Assembly: GCA_963693365.1 (NCBI GenBank)
Contig: CAVNZM010000012.1
Location: 3,224,001 to 3,288,000 of the forward strand
DNA: 64,000 bases
Source: Amoebidium appalachense
Taxonomy: Eukaryota > Ichthyosporea
Direction: 5' to 3'
Shown here: positions 13,168 to 43,166 of the stretch, in pieces
Position numbering within the stretch: the stretch's first letter is position 1
Layout of the letters: each line of letters opens with the position of its first letter
The notes under the pieces: generated by a model
Seen by the model: the letters and a program-made list of their open reading frames with translations, nothing else
Told to the model about the DNA's origin: nothing
Databases searched by the model: none
Program-made: the position numbers and the translations under genes

Positions 13168-15354
13168 ATTTGAGCCCAAGCAAACGTTTGACAGTCACCA
13201 GTATAAAGTGTGAAGGTGGTGTTTGAAAGTGTAATGTATACTCTCTGAATCACTCGAACATGATCCTATTATAGAGGGATTCCATCTAGAGCCAATAAGG
13301 AAACTCATTTGTTGGGGGTCAGAGTGTAACGGTCACAGTGAAGACTCGTTTACGTGCACGTGCACACTCGCAACTTGCCAAGGTGTGCCCAAGAGAAAAA
13401 AAGGCCAAGTTGAAATTGGAAGAAAAACAATATTGCTTCAGTTGTATACCCTGAATTGAAAAAACTCGAAGACGCGCTCGTGAGAGCTGTTCAATCATTA
13501 GACTAATGAACACAAGTAACTTCTCAAAGCCCAACAACTAAAAGCGTGGCGGTGATTTCTTGACGAACTTGACTACAGCCATCAATGATTTCCAGCGCGA
13601 AGTTTCGTGTTTGTGACAGGAGCTTGACAGCGTTATCGAAAAGCTCAGAGGCACCCCACGCATAATAAATTCATGAACCACGCTGTTTTCTTTGAAAAGA
13701 CCTTGGACCAACTAATCCTACTTACGAAGAGGGATGTCTTTTCACAATGAAAACAAAAGGGGACTCAAACCATCTTGCTATTCTTCGGAGGGGCATACAG
13801 TAATTTCAACGTTCAAGTGTTGTGCAATGTGCATCACCCCTCGTTCCAAAATTCGAATTTGCCATAGGGGCTAAAAATTCTAAATTCAGGTTCCGAAATG
13901 TTCCAAAATTTGTGCACTTGGCCTACTAACCACTGACATGGGATACCAAAAAAATTATTATCGAAAAGAAAAAAGTGCCTGTAAAATAACACTTTGAAGA
14001 GAAAGTCTATATTTAATGATGGCAGGTAGGGTTTTGGGAACCTCAGGGGTAAGGTGATGATCACGAATAACGGGGTTTGAAAATGCAAGAACGAGTAGAT
14101 CTGCGAATGATTGGCTGCAGCAGCAATCACTGAATCCCCTACAACAATCTGGCGAGGGGTCTGGGAAAGTGTGTTGTGCAGCTTTCGCGTGCACCCTGAA
14201 TTTGTTAGTAAATTATTACATTTGTATGTTGCAGTGGCTATGTAGATATACCTTAAATAAAATCTAATATATAAAAACCAAATATTTTGGTTTTCTGTGT
14301 TTTGTTTTGAGAAAATGCAAGGTGAAACCTTATTCAAAAACATGAAAATGACCTTTCACACAAAATTGCGCGCTCTAGCCAATTAGTATTAGGTGATTCG
14401 ACGGTTGGTCCAACGTAAGTGTACGTGATCCCGGTGCACGCACCCACCCGGTTCGGCGTGCGCCGTGGCCCGCCAAAGTTCAACAGTTTACTCATGTGCA
14501 CCGTGGAAAGGAAAGGGGGGGGGGGGGGGGGGGGGGGGGGGTTGACCATGTGTGGGGGAATATACATGTGCACTGTGTGTGAACTGATGCGGGTGCCACC
14601 AAGGGCAACACCACTTCCACGGCGACAAGAAATACATCATATATGTGGAGGTATAACGGCGTCGGCGTTAATGTTACAAGCCATATACATAGCATAAGCG
14701 GAGATAGTGACTGTAACCTCGTGTTTGAAATGGTGGAAATGCCATGGTGACTAATTCGTGGCATGATGTTTGTGTTATTTATGTACATGTCGGACTAGGC
14801 ATCGCCGGTGGGCTGGGTGGCTATTCGGGGATAATAGGCAGTGCATCTACGATATTTGTGAGCGTCTCAGTTGATCGCATGCATGTTTGATGATGCTTAT
14901 GGAAAATCTCCGAACTCGAAGGAATGGTTAGTGAACACCGAATGCCATCACGGCCTTTTGTGCGTTTCGAGCTTGAGGGCTTACGTTATGGGGCCCCGGG
15001 ATCGCATAGAAAATGTTAAACTCTCATGTATCTCCGTAAAATAGGTCGGTACTTATGACCGTGTCTGCCATGCCCATGCAATGCCTGCCAGCGTCTTTAT
15101 CTATCTGGTCGAAGAATGTGTGCATGACGATTACTGAGATTGAGTGATGATTTCAGCCTTCGTACGAATCTTCAGTCTGGTAATGAAAAATGGTGCGTCA
15201 CCACACACACTAGCACATGCATATTCCAGTCACTTGTACTACTATTACTATGGCCATATCATAGTGGGCCTCAGTGGAACGCCGGAAACTTTGGGCTCGC
15301 GATCGGATGTGGGTGGTGGTGGTCATGGCGGTGCACCATGGAGGAGGGGGGGAG

Positions 15355-15391
<37 letters not shown>

Positions 15392-16035
15392 GATAGGATG
15401 TCGGCTTCTAGGTGCATGCAGGATGACATTGCGGTACATAATTATTATTAGCTATTTTGACCGGGAGACTCGAAGCTGCAACTTGCTGCGCTTGTCGGTG
15501 CACAAGCAGCACGGGGCACGATCGATGTTCGTACAAATGCGTACACTTGCTATGTATTATTTACATCCAGCAGTTACATTCATGTGATGTAATCCTTATC
15601 TGAACCACATAGAAGCATTGCTCATATGCATTCATACATTTCTCAGCCTCCTCCATGACTCCCCCCCCCCCCCCCCCTCCCCCCCCTCCCCCCCCCCCCC
15701 CCCCCCCCCCGCGCCCCCGCCACACCGTGACACACACACACACACACACACGCAAAAAAAACGATAGTTTTCTTTGGGCCTGCTGTAATCAGGTGCGCGC
15801 ACTTTGTGCATACCACTGAAGCTGCTATGGCAACATGGACACGGTGGGGTGGCTCCTGTGCATTAATGAAGCTCTTGCATGCGACAGTGTGGCTATTTTC
15901 TTTACTTACTAATAATAGTCTACGTGTCATTAATACTCTAAAAGGGGTAAGCAAAAAAAGCAACAAAAAAAACAAAAACAAAAAAAAAACACATTCATGC
16001 TACTGCAATCCACTTCCACTTCTATCAATAGCAAA

Positions 16036-16094
<59 letters not shown>

Positions 16095-16188
16095 ACCCAC
16101 CCACCCACCCACACACCCGCCCACACTTCCCACCCTTTAAATTATAAACGTTACAGCATCCGATTCCCATTCATCATGATTTTAGAAA
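13168..16188. other. Intergenic, no gene recognised
   Basis: Mostly A+T-balanced sequence with poly(G) runs (14515-14540, 15359-15388), poly(C) runs (15660-15710, 16038-16094) and an A-rich block (15955-15990). Short frames up to 169 codons occur, but none shows family similarity or credible splice structure. Confidence 0.5.
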
Positions 16189-16676
16189 TTATGAACCTTC
16201 ACCATTTTCAAGCGCAAACATAGGCATCCACTCGTTTCCGCCGCCACCCTCACCTTCCACTTGTGTTAGACTAAGTGTTCCCCGTGTGTCATGTGTTAAC
16301 CCTACATACGACGAGACGTTTTCTTCATCGATTTTACCACTAAAAGCGCCCAACAAATTACGTAGATGCCTGATCCGATCATCAATCAATACGTCGCTAA
16401 AGAGTAGCCCTGGCGGCATCAGAGACATAACTGATAGAAGTACAACTGCACACAACGAAAAAACGCACAAAAATACTGGTATTACATGCGTATAACTTGT
16501 AAGATCAACATTTTCACTTGATGAAGACCAGAAAATTGAGGCGACGGCCAGATTTGCAGCCGGAAAAGTGACAGCCCATAGGCTGGAGCTGGGGCCGGTT
16601 TGAAGGAAAATGCGGATAGTTTGTGGAATAACCAGAACGAAGATGAACAGGGTGAGGTAGAAGAACACCTGCATGT

Positions 16677-16721
<45 letters not shown>

Positions 16722-16879
16722 TAGCCGAGTGTGGGGTGTGCGCGTGTGGGTGCGTGTGTGTGTGTGGGTGTTGGGGGGAGGGGGGGGGGGGGGGGGGGGG
16801 GATGGGTGGGTGTGTGTGTGGGTGTGTGTGGTTGTGTGCGTGGGGGCGGAGGGAGGGACGGGGAGGGGTGTCTGTGTGT

Positions 16880-16940
<61 letters not shown>

Positions 16941-18032
16941 TGTGTGCGCGCGCGCGCGTGTGTGAGTGTGTGTGTGTGTGTTTGTGTGCGTGTGGCGTGG
17001 AACAGATATTAGGCCATCGACACATGATGTTGGTGGAAGTGAAGAAGGTTGGGTGGGGGGGAGGGGGGGGGGGAGGGGGTGCAGCTCGAACATGTGTCGG
17101 GAAGGGAGAACAGCGGAAAGCACAATTGCCTTCGGAAGAAAGAAAAAATGTTTGGGCTGCGGGCTTCTGTCGGATCACTGTGAATACCCTTGTGGGAACG
17201 GCCGGGGGACGGAGGGAGAACTCAGGGAAGTGGGTGGGTGGGTGGGGAAGGAGGAGGGGGTGGACGGGAATGGGGTCACAGTGTACGGAGATGAAACAAT
17301 GGTGTTGTGAAAAGTGTGGGTACGAAACGAGTGGGGGCTCACGGAAAGAAGTGGGGTGGAGGGGGTGGAGGGGGGGGGGGGAGCTGCCCCCTGGTGTGTG
17401 TGTGTGGGGGGGGGGGGGGGGGGGGGGGGGTGAGGGGAGGGGGGAGGGGGGGGGGGGGGGATTGCGTGTGATGCGGTTGCAACATGCAGTCCCAAACACA
17501 TCTGTTTGCACAACTTCCTGATCGACCGTAAATAATTAATAAATAAAAGAAACACACGTGAATTTTTTACCCCCTGTTTCCTTTTCCGAAACCGCCCCCC
17601 TATTTTGGGTTTTTTGGCTTGGTGGTTATTTGGGGGGGGAGGGGGGGGGGGGGGGGGGGGGGAGGGGGGGGGGGGAGGGGCGGTCGGCAAATAAGAGTGT
17701 GGAAAGGCATAGAGGGATTGGTGGTGTGTGCATATGTATATGTCTGCTTCCCCCTCTCCCCCCCCCCCCCCCCTCCCCCTCTCCCTATCTTCTTTTTTTT
17801 CCCCCTTTTTAATTATTTATTTATTAATTTTTTAATTAACTTATTTTATATTATTATTTTTTATTTTTTTATTTTTTTGGGGGGGGGGGGGGGAGGGGGG
17901 AGGAGGGGGTGGGAGGGTTGGAATCTGTAACAGAGGACTATGTTCACATTGAAAAAGGAAAACACAATGCCGAGTGCAAAACCACACACAAAGAGTGTCC
18001 AATTAAGCAGAACCCATCCTCAGGGGAGGCCC

Positions 18033-18072
<40 letters not shown>

Positions 18073-18355
18073 GGGGGGGGGGGGGAATAGAATCCGTTAC
18101 TTGGGGGGGGGGGGGGGGAGGGGGGAGAGGGAGGGGGGGGAGAGGGGGGATACCTGTGAAAATATGCCGAAATCACCAGTGTGCATGTGTATTGCATGGG
18201 CAATGAGCGAAGGTGGGGCAAGGTGGAGACAGATGGTGGGTTGGTTGCGACTTTCCGGCGCCATCTTGAATATGTTCAGTAGAAGGGTGGTGAGGTAAAG
18301 AAAAATGCCGTGCGAGAGCGAAAAAAATGGGAGGGTGTGGTATCCTGCATTGTAT

Positions 18356-18427
<72 letters not shown>

Positions 18428-20473
18428 TTTTGGGGGGGGGGGGGGGGGGAGATAGAGAGGTGGGAGGGAGGTTAAAATGTGTTAGAAAGTGCGCGGGAAA
18501 GAGGGGATGGGGGGGGAGGGGGGAGGGGGGGGGGGGGGGGGGTGAATGTGTCAAGAAGTGTGAAGTAAACATTCACGACGGACAACACAATATGCAGGTA
18601 TTGCAGAGCACACACAAAGAGCTTGTATACATTGCTGAACACGGAGAGGCCCCAAGCACTCCACAGTGCCCGCGTTTCGACTCATTCATCTCGCATGCAA
18701 AGCCAAACCAAAATACTGCCTGTCTGTATGTTTTTTTTTTCCTTTCCTTTTTTTTCTCTTTTCTTCTCTTTTTTTTCTTTTTCTTTTCTCTTCTTTTCTT
18801 TTCTTTTTCTTTTCTTTTTTTTTTTTTTTTTGGGGGGGGGGGGGGGAAGGGGAGAGGGGGGGAGTAGGCGGTGGCAGTGTGAAAAAGGGTGGCCTGTATA
18901 GGTAGACGAACGGGCTGGTGCGTGTGTGGTCTAAGTGGTGGTGGTGTTGGAGGGGGTAAGAGGGAAGAAGGGCGCGCAGGGAGGCAGGGGGAAGGAGTGG
19001 GGGGCGAGGGTGGTTGGGGAAGGGGGGAGGGGGGGGGGGGGGGGGAGGGGCAAGAGAGGTGCAGTGATTTAGAGAGGGCCGGAGGGGGAGGAGGGGAGGG
19101 GGGAGGGAGGGGGAAGTTAGATGTCATGGGAACGCAGGGCAGGGATGTGGTGACTTGACTCGGAGTCATGACTTTAAGTCAAAAAAGCTCCTGACTTTGC
19201 CAAGTCAAGTCGAGCCATATGGCAGGACATATGGGTGACTTTGGAGGGGGTGGGAGGGGGGAGGGGAGTATAAGGGGAGGGCCGGGGGGAGGGGGAGGGG
19301 GGTCGGAAGAGGTGGGGAGATGTCCCGCCCCTCTCGTCCGACCCCGGCGGAGCCTCCAAAAATGCTACTATATTTAGCAATAAGTCACTAAAGTCGTGAC
19401 TTGAGTCAGACCCCCCCCCCCCCCCCCTCACCCCAAGTCACGAGTCAATTCAAGTCAACAACGCGCCACATCTCTGACGCAGGGCAAGAGGAGGGTAAAA
19501 GGCGGGTGCTGCACCGGGGGAGAGTCGGGGGGAAAGGGGGGGGGAGGGAGGGGAGGGGGGGAGAGAGAGAGGAGAGAGAGGTGGGGAGGGGGGGGGGGGT
19601 CTTGGAAACTGGGCGGAGAATAGCAAGGAAGAGGGGAGAGGCGGCGAGGAGCGGGTGGGGGTGGGGGTGGGGGGGGAAGGGGGGGGGGGGGGGGGGGGAT
19701 GGGCGCTTACCAACCAAGGCATTCAGTATGAACCCCACGGTAGTCATTAGGTAGGTTGGAAACACGTGCCATTTCCTGCCCTTGCCTCTTTGGCCATTTT
19801 GGAATTCCATACAAGGCCAACTCCACAGCCAGGTAGAAATAGCAACCCAAGACCCGAGAAACTGAGCAACTCCACATATGAAAAATACGGGCGTGCTGAT
19901 GTTTTCCGAGAATGACTTTGAGGGTAGGGAAAGTGTAAGAGCCATGATTCCCAGTAATGGGGCGAAGAAGAAAGGATTTCTCGATGGGGTCCAAAACTCA
20001 GCGGATACTGCAGGGTACACGTAGAATAATTTATATGTATAAATAGCGGTGAAACATAACCACAAAGTCATGGAAATAAGAAAGCATGACAGGGATATAA
20101 AGTGAAGAAAAGGCTGCAACGATGTTTGGGTCCATTCCTGCATAGACAAAACCCGCAACATGGAAGACTGCGCTGCAAACCCCAGGGGAACACCAAAGTT
20201 GGAAACCGGGAAGTATTTCCATCTCCTGGCATTGACAAGAACCTGAAGCTCCCTTTCGCTGGCGTTTTCTTTATCTTCATTATCTATACATTCTTGTTTT
20301 GAATGCGTAACATCTAAGCTTGGGTAAACCACATCGTGTGCTTGTTGTTTTGACCTCTCACTTCCGGTATAGTCGTTCGACGAGTGCGTGTTCGCTTCCT
20401 CGAGTGACAGCTCATCTTCTTCAAGTGTGGAAACGGCGGTGTATCCCGTGTGTGTGTATGTGTGTGGTACCAT
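16189..20473 (-). CDS. SLAC1/TehA (TDT) family anion channel or dicarboxylate transporter, complete
   Basis: Three exons on the minus strand: 20473-19711, 18344-18154 and 16668-16189, giving 477 aa. The junctions agree: exon 1 ends phase 1 (donor GTAAGC), exon 2 enters after ATGCAG to complete a Gly, and exon 2 ends phase 0 into GTGTTCTTC after CATGCAG. The N-terminus is cytosolic and acidic, followed by about ten hydrophobic helices. Family landmarks are FPVSNFGVPLGFAAQSS (first helix), NPFFFAPLLGIMALTLSLP, SRNQPTICLHLAPPSLIAHA (the RPTxxxxLAPP region) and WAVTFPAANLAVAS before the last helices. TDT members move malate, tellurite-related anions, nitrate or chloride across the plasma membrane; the substrate here is not predictable. 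Both acceptors lie beside (CA)n tracts, and intron 1 and intron 2 each hold a poly(G)-headed repeat. It shares a short upstream region with the LOG gene. Confidence 0.85.
17878..18035 (+). repeat. Poly(G)-headed dispersed element, copy in SLAC1 intron 2
   Basis: After a G run come GGAATCTGTAACAGAGG, then AAACACAATGCCGAGTGCAAA, ACACAAAGAGTGTCC and AAGCAGAACCCATCCTC, ending at a second G run. These words match the other copies in order. It is antisense to the host gene. Confidence 0.75.
18523..18722 (+). repeat. Poly(G)-headed dispersed element, long copy in SLAC1 intron 1
   Basis: G run, then GTGTCAAGAAGTGTGAAGTA, GACGGACAACACAATATGCA, ACACAAAGAGCTTG, GAGGCCCCAAGCACTCCACA and GTTTCGACTCATTC. 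Together with the copy at 37939-38134 it defines the longest form (about 180 bp after the G run). It is antisense to the host gene. Confidence 0.75.
19149..19463. repeat. Foldback repeat with GTGACTTGAGTC-type ends
   Basis: The left part (19149-19215) holds GTGACTTGACTCGGAGTC and TTTAAGTC. The right part (19380-19463) holds GTCGTGACTTGAGTC and AAGTCACGAGTCAATTC, partly the reverse complement. The interior is G-rich. It lies in SLAC1 intron 1. Confidence 0.55.
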
Positions 20474-21003
20474 GGTGTGTTTGCTTGACCTTTCTTATGT
20501 CATCCTTTCTCCATCATTGAGTCATGCTGTCCTATTCATGTGACAAGGAACAATGAGGAGGCCTACAATGAGGCAGGACCGCTGACTCATGAGTCTTGAG
20601 GCCGGCTGACTGTAGACTCATCGGGTGACGAAGTGGTATTACTGTGGTATGCATTCTACATAATACTTCTTCAATTTGATTGGGTGGTTTTATTGCAGCA
20701 CGCATTTGTGATTGGCTAGATAGGTACCATTAGTTACGTAATCCTCCAAGCGAGACTTCGAAGCAAACAAGAGTCGAACTGCAGCTGAGTTCGTTCGGTG
20801 GGCTGTGCACGTTCAAGAGAGAAAGAGTGAACGGTAGTTACTGTATAGTGAGCAAGAATCACCTGGTATTCACCTTCATTGGCTTCCTTTGAATGGTTTT
20901 TTTATACGACATTCACAATTACTTTGTTTTTACCACCACGATAAGTTACACATCTTGGATCCATTTGCCGCATCATCCTACCCAGTAAATAGAAACAAGC
21001 ACG
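20474..21003. promoter_or_regulatory. Shared upstream region of SLAC1-like (minus) and LOG (plus) genes
   Basis: Only 530 bp separates the two divergent ATGs. Inverted CCAAT motifs (ATTGG) occur at about 20680-20684 and 20711-20715. No TATA box was recognised. This is a likely bidirectional promoter; its activity is inferred from position only. Confidence 0.55.
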
Positions 21004-26105
<5,102 letters not shown>

Positions 26106-26243
26106 CATTGCCCCCCCTCCCCCCCTCCCCCCTCCCCCTTCCTTAGCACAACAAGAACAAAAAAAGTAAAAAGAAAAGGAAAGAAAGAAACGAAACAAGA
26201 ACAGCAAAAAAAAAATAAAAAAAAATGCCCCTTTGCTGCTGCA

Positions 26244-26486
26244 ATGCTTTTTCATAGGGACCAATTCCCCGGAAATTGCGCAGACAATAGTGGGAGAGTC
26301 CCAATAGACACCTTCTCTCTGGACGCCGTAATCGACCAATTAACTGGGTTCCTGTATATGGTGGCAGCCTTACGTAAAGCTAAGCCGATCGAACTTGATA
26401 GGGCTTTTAATGATTATAGTTGGACAATCAGACAACACTCGTACTTTTGCAAAAACGTGGATGTGATAAGCTTGTTCTTCGCATGA
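26244..26486 (+). other. Small ORF of unknown status downstream of LOG (80 codons)
   Basis: ATG at 26244; the frame has ordinary amino-acid composition (for example SGRVPIDTFSLDAVIDQLTG and FNDYSWTIRQHSYF) in contrast to the repeat-derived frames around it. It starts 139 bases after the LOG stop. It could be a short gene, a remnant of a mobile element, or LOG 3' UTR. No family recognised. Confidence 0.25.
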
Positions 26487-26489
26487 AAC

Positions 26490-26921
26490 GTTTTTTTTTA
26501 TTGAAAAAAACAGGAAACCAGAGCAAGCCTTGTGTGAACAGTGTGCGTGTATGTTTTCTCAGTACATGCAGTTTCCAGCTGCTGTATAGTAGGCGCCAAA
26601 TGTACGTTAGTTTTGAAATTTCGGCAGCTGAGAATGCATCGGTGATAAAGCCTAACAGATAGCTGAGTTCTTAGCTTTGTAGTGCGCATATGACCATGTA
26701 GGCCTGGGATGCCCAAATATGGTTATAAAGTGTCAGAGATGTAAATATGGCCCTCCTACGGACCTGAAGTGTGTCTCATTGCCCCCCCCCCCCCCCCCCT
26801 TCCCACACACACACACACGCACGCACGCACGCACGCACACACGCACGCACGCACGCACACGCACGCAAACGCGCGCGCGCACACACACACACATTACGAC
26901 ACACACAAACACCCCCCTTCC

Positions 26922-27005
<84 letters not shown>

Positions 27006-27106
27006 ATATTAATACTGTAGTAATGATGATGATCCAAATGGTAATGATGATAATAATTATAAATGAAAACGAAAAGAAAAAAAAGGCACACCCGCACACG
27101 CACGCA

Positions 27107-27187
<81 letters not shown>

Positions 27188-27386
27188 GAAAGAAAAGAAG
27201 TAGGGAAGAAAAAAGTGTCAAATCTGTAGATAAGAACACAACGCCAGACATCTTTCCATTCCCCTTATCCTTGACCAAGCACCGATTGATGTGACATGTA
27301 CACGAATATACACAGCCGCCGACTGAGAAAAAAATCGAAAGTATATGATGGCAAAGTGATAAAAGTGATGCAACGAGTACTCCCCC

Positions 27387-27447
<61 letters not shown>

Positions 27448-28891
27448 AAGGCTTCGTAGGACTTTCCTCACCGACTACATTCACTGGCAATCGAACTAAT
27501 GTTGGACAATTGGTTATTAGACTAGTTGTACAGACCCAAAACATGAATATGCACAAGCAGGCACACACTTTTCAGTGTATGTTTTATTTAAACTGTTACA
27601 TTTGCAAATGTGTTTTCATTTACAGCAATTATTACTCGCAAAAGTGTTTTGTTTACAGATATTACTTGCGTGCCCATGTTTTCAAGTACAGTACAAATAT
27701 TGCTTGCAGGTGGTGAAACTTATTTAAATAACTCCCGAGGTTGGCAGCCGTTATTTACACCAAATGTTCTCTGTCGCTAAGGCACGCATATGCATATCTG
27801 AAAAACTAATGCTTCCTATGCGAACAGAGTAGCATATCTTTAACGTACGTACATCAGAGTTTAATTACAGTATCTTTAAGCACTCGAGCCTGTGTGCGTG
27901 TACACATGAGAACACAAATATTGTTACTATCCGTGTCCTCCGTGTGCATTTTCAATGATCTCAACTAAAGTTTTAACTCTTGTTAACTATTGGTCACAGG
28001 TACAGGGCATTACACGAATACCTCCTGCTCATGCATTTTACTCTGCAAAGAAATACATTGATATTTACAAATATTTCAATTTTTATCAATTCTGCGCAAT
28101 ATTAGTGCTGCTACAGCTGCTGCAACAAAATCACTTACAGAGGCTAATACTATGTACAACCTAGCTATGATACCGCTATACATACATTATATCCGCAAGT
28201 ATACATCAAAACTCAGAAGGGGTGGTGGTTATCATATGCACATAAACGTATATACATCAATTAAAACTAAGGAAGCCGTCAGAAAGCACCAATAATGGTC
28301 GTTTCCATAAATGGGTGCATTAATTGTCGCGGTGTTTATGTTACACCGGAACTTGTTCTCAAATTTGCCATTTACAAATAAAAACAATTATACAATGAAA
28401 CAAGCACACAGTGGTATTCACAAATATAAACAAGCATGCAGTGTTATTCCCAACTCTAAACAAGCACATGGTGTTATTTACAAATATGTACAAGAAGGAC
28501 ACAGTGTTATTTCCAAATACATCCAAGGACAAAGTGTTATTTACGATTATGAACAAGCACACAGTGTTAGAACTCTTGTCTACCAGTAGTCAAAAAAAAA
28601 AAAAAGGAGAAGTGGGAAAGAAGAAAGAAAACCAGAAAAGGGAAGCGAGAAAGAAAGAGAAACGCACAAAGAGAAAAAAAAAAAGGTGGAAATCTGGGAG
28701 AGAAAAAGAGATTCAGAGAAACATGAACCATCTCCTTTAATGGTAATCCGGGTTAACTTCGCCCCTTAATAATCGATCAACCCATTTCCTGTTATTCCAT
28801 CCGACCCCCGAGCCAGCTCCGCCCAATCATCACCCGAGCGTTCACTTCCTTTGAATCCTCTCACACAAATCGACCAATGACTGCCAAGCGT
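26490..28891. other. Intergenic region between convergent LOG and protease genes
   Basis: Contains (CA)n/CGCA and a poly(C) run of about 75 nt (26814-27002), (CA)n at 27112-27186, poly(C)/(CA)n/poly(A) at 27382-27449, and A+T-rich sequence 27480-28400. No gene recognised. Confidence 0.6.
28402..28570. repeat. Tandem repeat, about 30-bp unit, six copies
   Basis: The unit resembles CAAGCACACAGTGTTATTTA followed by CAAATATGAA, with base changes between copies. A frame runs through it only because the unit is close to a multiple of three. Confidence 0.85.
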
Positions 28892-40306
<11,415 letters not shown>

Positions 40307-41691
40307 TTCCGTTATGTGCACACAGTGCGGCAACAAGCGCCACAAATCGATGAAGTTGCCAGCCCCCCCCCTGCCACGTTCCTATTTACGGACTATAGTA
40401 GCATGTACCCCTTATGTGAAATAAGGGCCAATGGTGAATTGGTTGTGTGTTACCTTTTCATGACCACTATTTGTTTTGTGTTGCAGGGTTGGAGTGAAAA
40501 ATGAAATGACTCTGTGGTAACTGTGTTTTGTATCGTCGAGAAAATTAAACCGCTAACAACAAATACACAACACGATGCAAGCCTACACAGAGCTACTCTA
40601 CTTCAGCGTGGTGTGTCGCCTGTGGCAGATATGATTTGCTATTCCTTGAGATGCTTTGCCAGCTGCCAGCAACATTCAAAATGTATCACACATGTATTTG
40701 CCCCTTTCTTTTTTACATGTTCCCTGTCACAAGTTGTGTCCTGCCAGCCTGTTCAGACACGTGAAAAGCTCGTTCAAAGTTCTCACTGTGTGCATAAGCG
40801 AGGTGGTTTCTGGGTTGTGTTGAGTGGTGTTTTGCACCACCTGAGCCATGTAAAGACAAGGTGTGAAGTATAAATAGCTGTACACGACGTGTTTTCCACA
40901 ATAAGACTGTGATAATTCCTTGTGCGCTCTTGATTGGGTAACCGCTCACCAGATCTGAGTCCAGGGCACTGGATAGCCAAATATAGTTAAGAGGTGTAGA
41001 TGATAATTGGTGTGGAATTCCGAACCAATCGTATGCATCGGCAAGGTATAAGTGTCCAATGAAAACCGACTGGGTTCTCCCGGGTGAAAACTCTAGACTA
41101 TAGTCTGCAGCTGTGCACTCTAATATAGGTCTCTACCACAGTTCAAATATTCTTTTCTAAAAGTTTCAGTCCCGTACAGCATGTATGTGCATAGCCTACC
41201 GCACTTTGTATCACACTTACGCGTGCCGCGACGCATCCCGGCCCGGCAGGTCTGGCCGCTGCCGGCGACGCCTGCGGCAGTGGGGCACAGGGGGTTTGGT
41301 TCAGAGGATGACTGGACCGCTGCGCAATTACAATAGCTTAGCCAACCCGTTGTCCGTCCGCATGGACGTCAGCAGCATTTGTTGACAGAAAGCATATGTT
41401 CTACTGTCTATGTACATACATAGTGACTACTGCAGAGGACCATGCTGTACATGCCACGGTGCCGGCGGTGGGTGCTTTCCGAACCAATCAGAGGAGTTAG
41501 TCTTACTTGGTTTCGTCATGGGAAACACACTTTAGACTATTTTTTCGGAAATGTGCCACGCGGGCCTGTGTGTCACAGGAAAACCGGAGTTTGAATACAT
41601 GTGATTAGGAGTTCATGTTTGTTGTGTAACTGTAAAAGAGAGCAAGCATAGCACGCAGGACGCCCATTAGTCTATGGTAACAGCAGCGAAG
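40307..41691. promoter_or_regulatory. Intergenic region between divergent protease and zinc-knuckle genes
   Basis: Largely free of microsatellites, unlike the rest of the window. CCAAT or ATTGG motifs occur at about 40933 (ATTGG), 41023 (CCAAT) and 41485 (CCAAT). A GC-rich patch lies at 41222-41290. Short frames only; no gene recognised. Confidence 0.45.
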
Positions 41692-41920
41692 ATGGCGACC
41701 GCACTGGGTGTCAGTAGCAGGCTGGGGCTAAAGGCAACCCAAGTGTTCCGTTCGCAGTGTGGTGCATCAGCGTGTGTTTTTGCACAAAAAGGAGGTGAGT
41801 TTGGGTTTTCTTTGGTGTGTAACCCCTGAAAGTAGTGAGTGCAGTCTTCCTTTACAACAAGCACGCACGCATCTCTCTCCGTCGCTTTCTGTCTCGTTCT
41901 CTCTTTCTGTCACTTTCTCC

Positions 41921-41979
<59 letters not shown>

Positions 41980-43127
41980 TCTCTCTCTCCCCCCCCCCCC
42001 CTCTCTCGCTCTCTCTCTCTCTCCCGCCCTTTCTCTCTCCCCCTACGTACACGCACACACACACACTCTCTCTTTCTCTGTCTCTCTTTGTCTCTCTTTC
42101 TCTGCCTCTCTCTCCCTCTCTCTCTCTGTCTTCCCCCCTCCCCCCCCCCCCCCTCCCCCCGCCTTCTTGCTCTCCCCCTCTCTCTCTCCATCTTTATCTT
42201 GCACTTTTTATGTATATGTCCCTCTCACCCCCCTTCGACGTCTTGCTTTCTCTCTTCGTTCCTCTCGCCGCCTCTCTCTCCTATTTACACTCCCTTTCTT
42301 TATTTCTCTTCCTTCTCTCTCGCTCTGTATCATTTGCGCTCTCTTTCTCGTACATCCTCCTCCCCCACCTCTCCCTGTTGGCTAACCCCTTTCTCTCATC
42401 GTCTCCGTTCCTATCTTTCTTGCTCTCCACCGGCCCTCTTCCTCTTGAATCGTCTCATAACCTTCTACCCTCCCCCCCCCCTCCCCCTCCCCCGTCCCGC
42501 CCATCTTTTGCTCTTCCTTGGTGTCTTGTCGCACTGACCTTTTCCTCTTGCATTTGCAGAGCCTCACATTTCGGTTTCATTGAAAATATTATCATTGCCT
42601 TCTGTACTTAGCGTGAACTGTTGACCATGGGTGTCCGTCCACTCTCCTTCCACACTTCTCTTCCCTTCAAGCGTACTATGTCTGTTTGTGTCACCGTCCC
42701 TTTTTCTGTCTTCCCTGTTCCTTAGCTCCTTCGCTTTACCAATTTGAAGTCGGTTTTTCCAACCCTCATCCCTCCCCCCCCCCCCCCCCCCTCCCCCCGC
42801 CACCACCACCACCATACGTTCCTTTTCTACTAGTCGTTTGTGTAGCCATCAGTTTTTCCTGTGCATACAACCTCCCCACTGCGTGTTTGTGTACCTGTGG
42901 CCACTTGACACACACATGCACACCAAAACTTGACACATTACAACACTTGTGTAAAGTCAGGGATGTCCATGAGAGCCTAGGCGTGCAAAAAAAAAAAAGG
43001 GGGGGGGGGGAGGCGTGAGTGTGTGTGTGTGTATGTGGTGAAGGGGGGGGAGAGATGGGAGGAGGGAGGGGGGAAAGAGAGGTGTGTGTGTGTGGTGAAG
43101 GGGGGGGAGAGAGGGGAGGGAGGGAGG

Positions 43128-43166
<39 letters not shown>

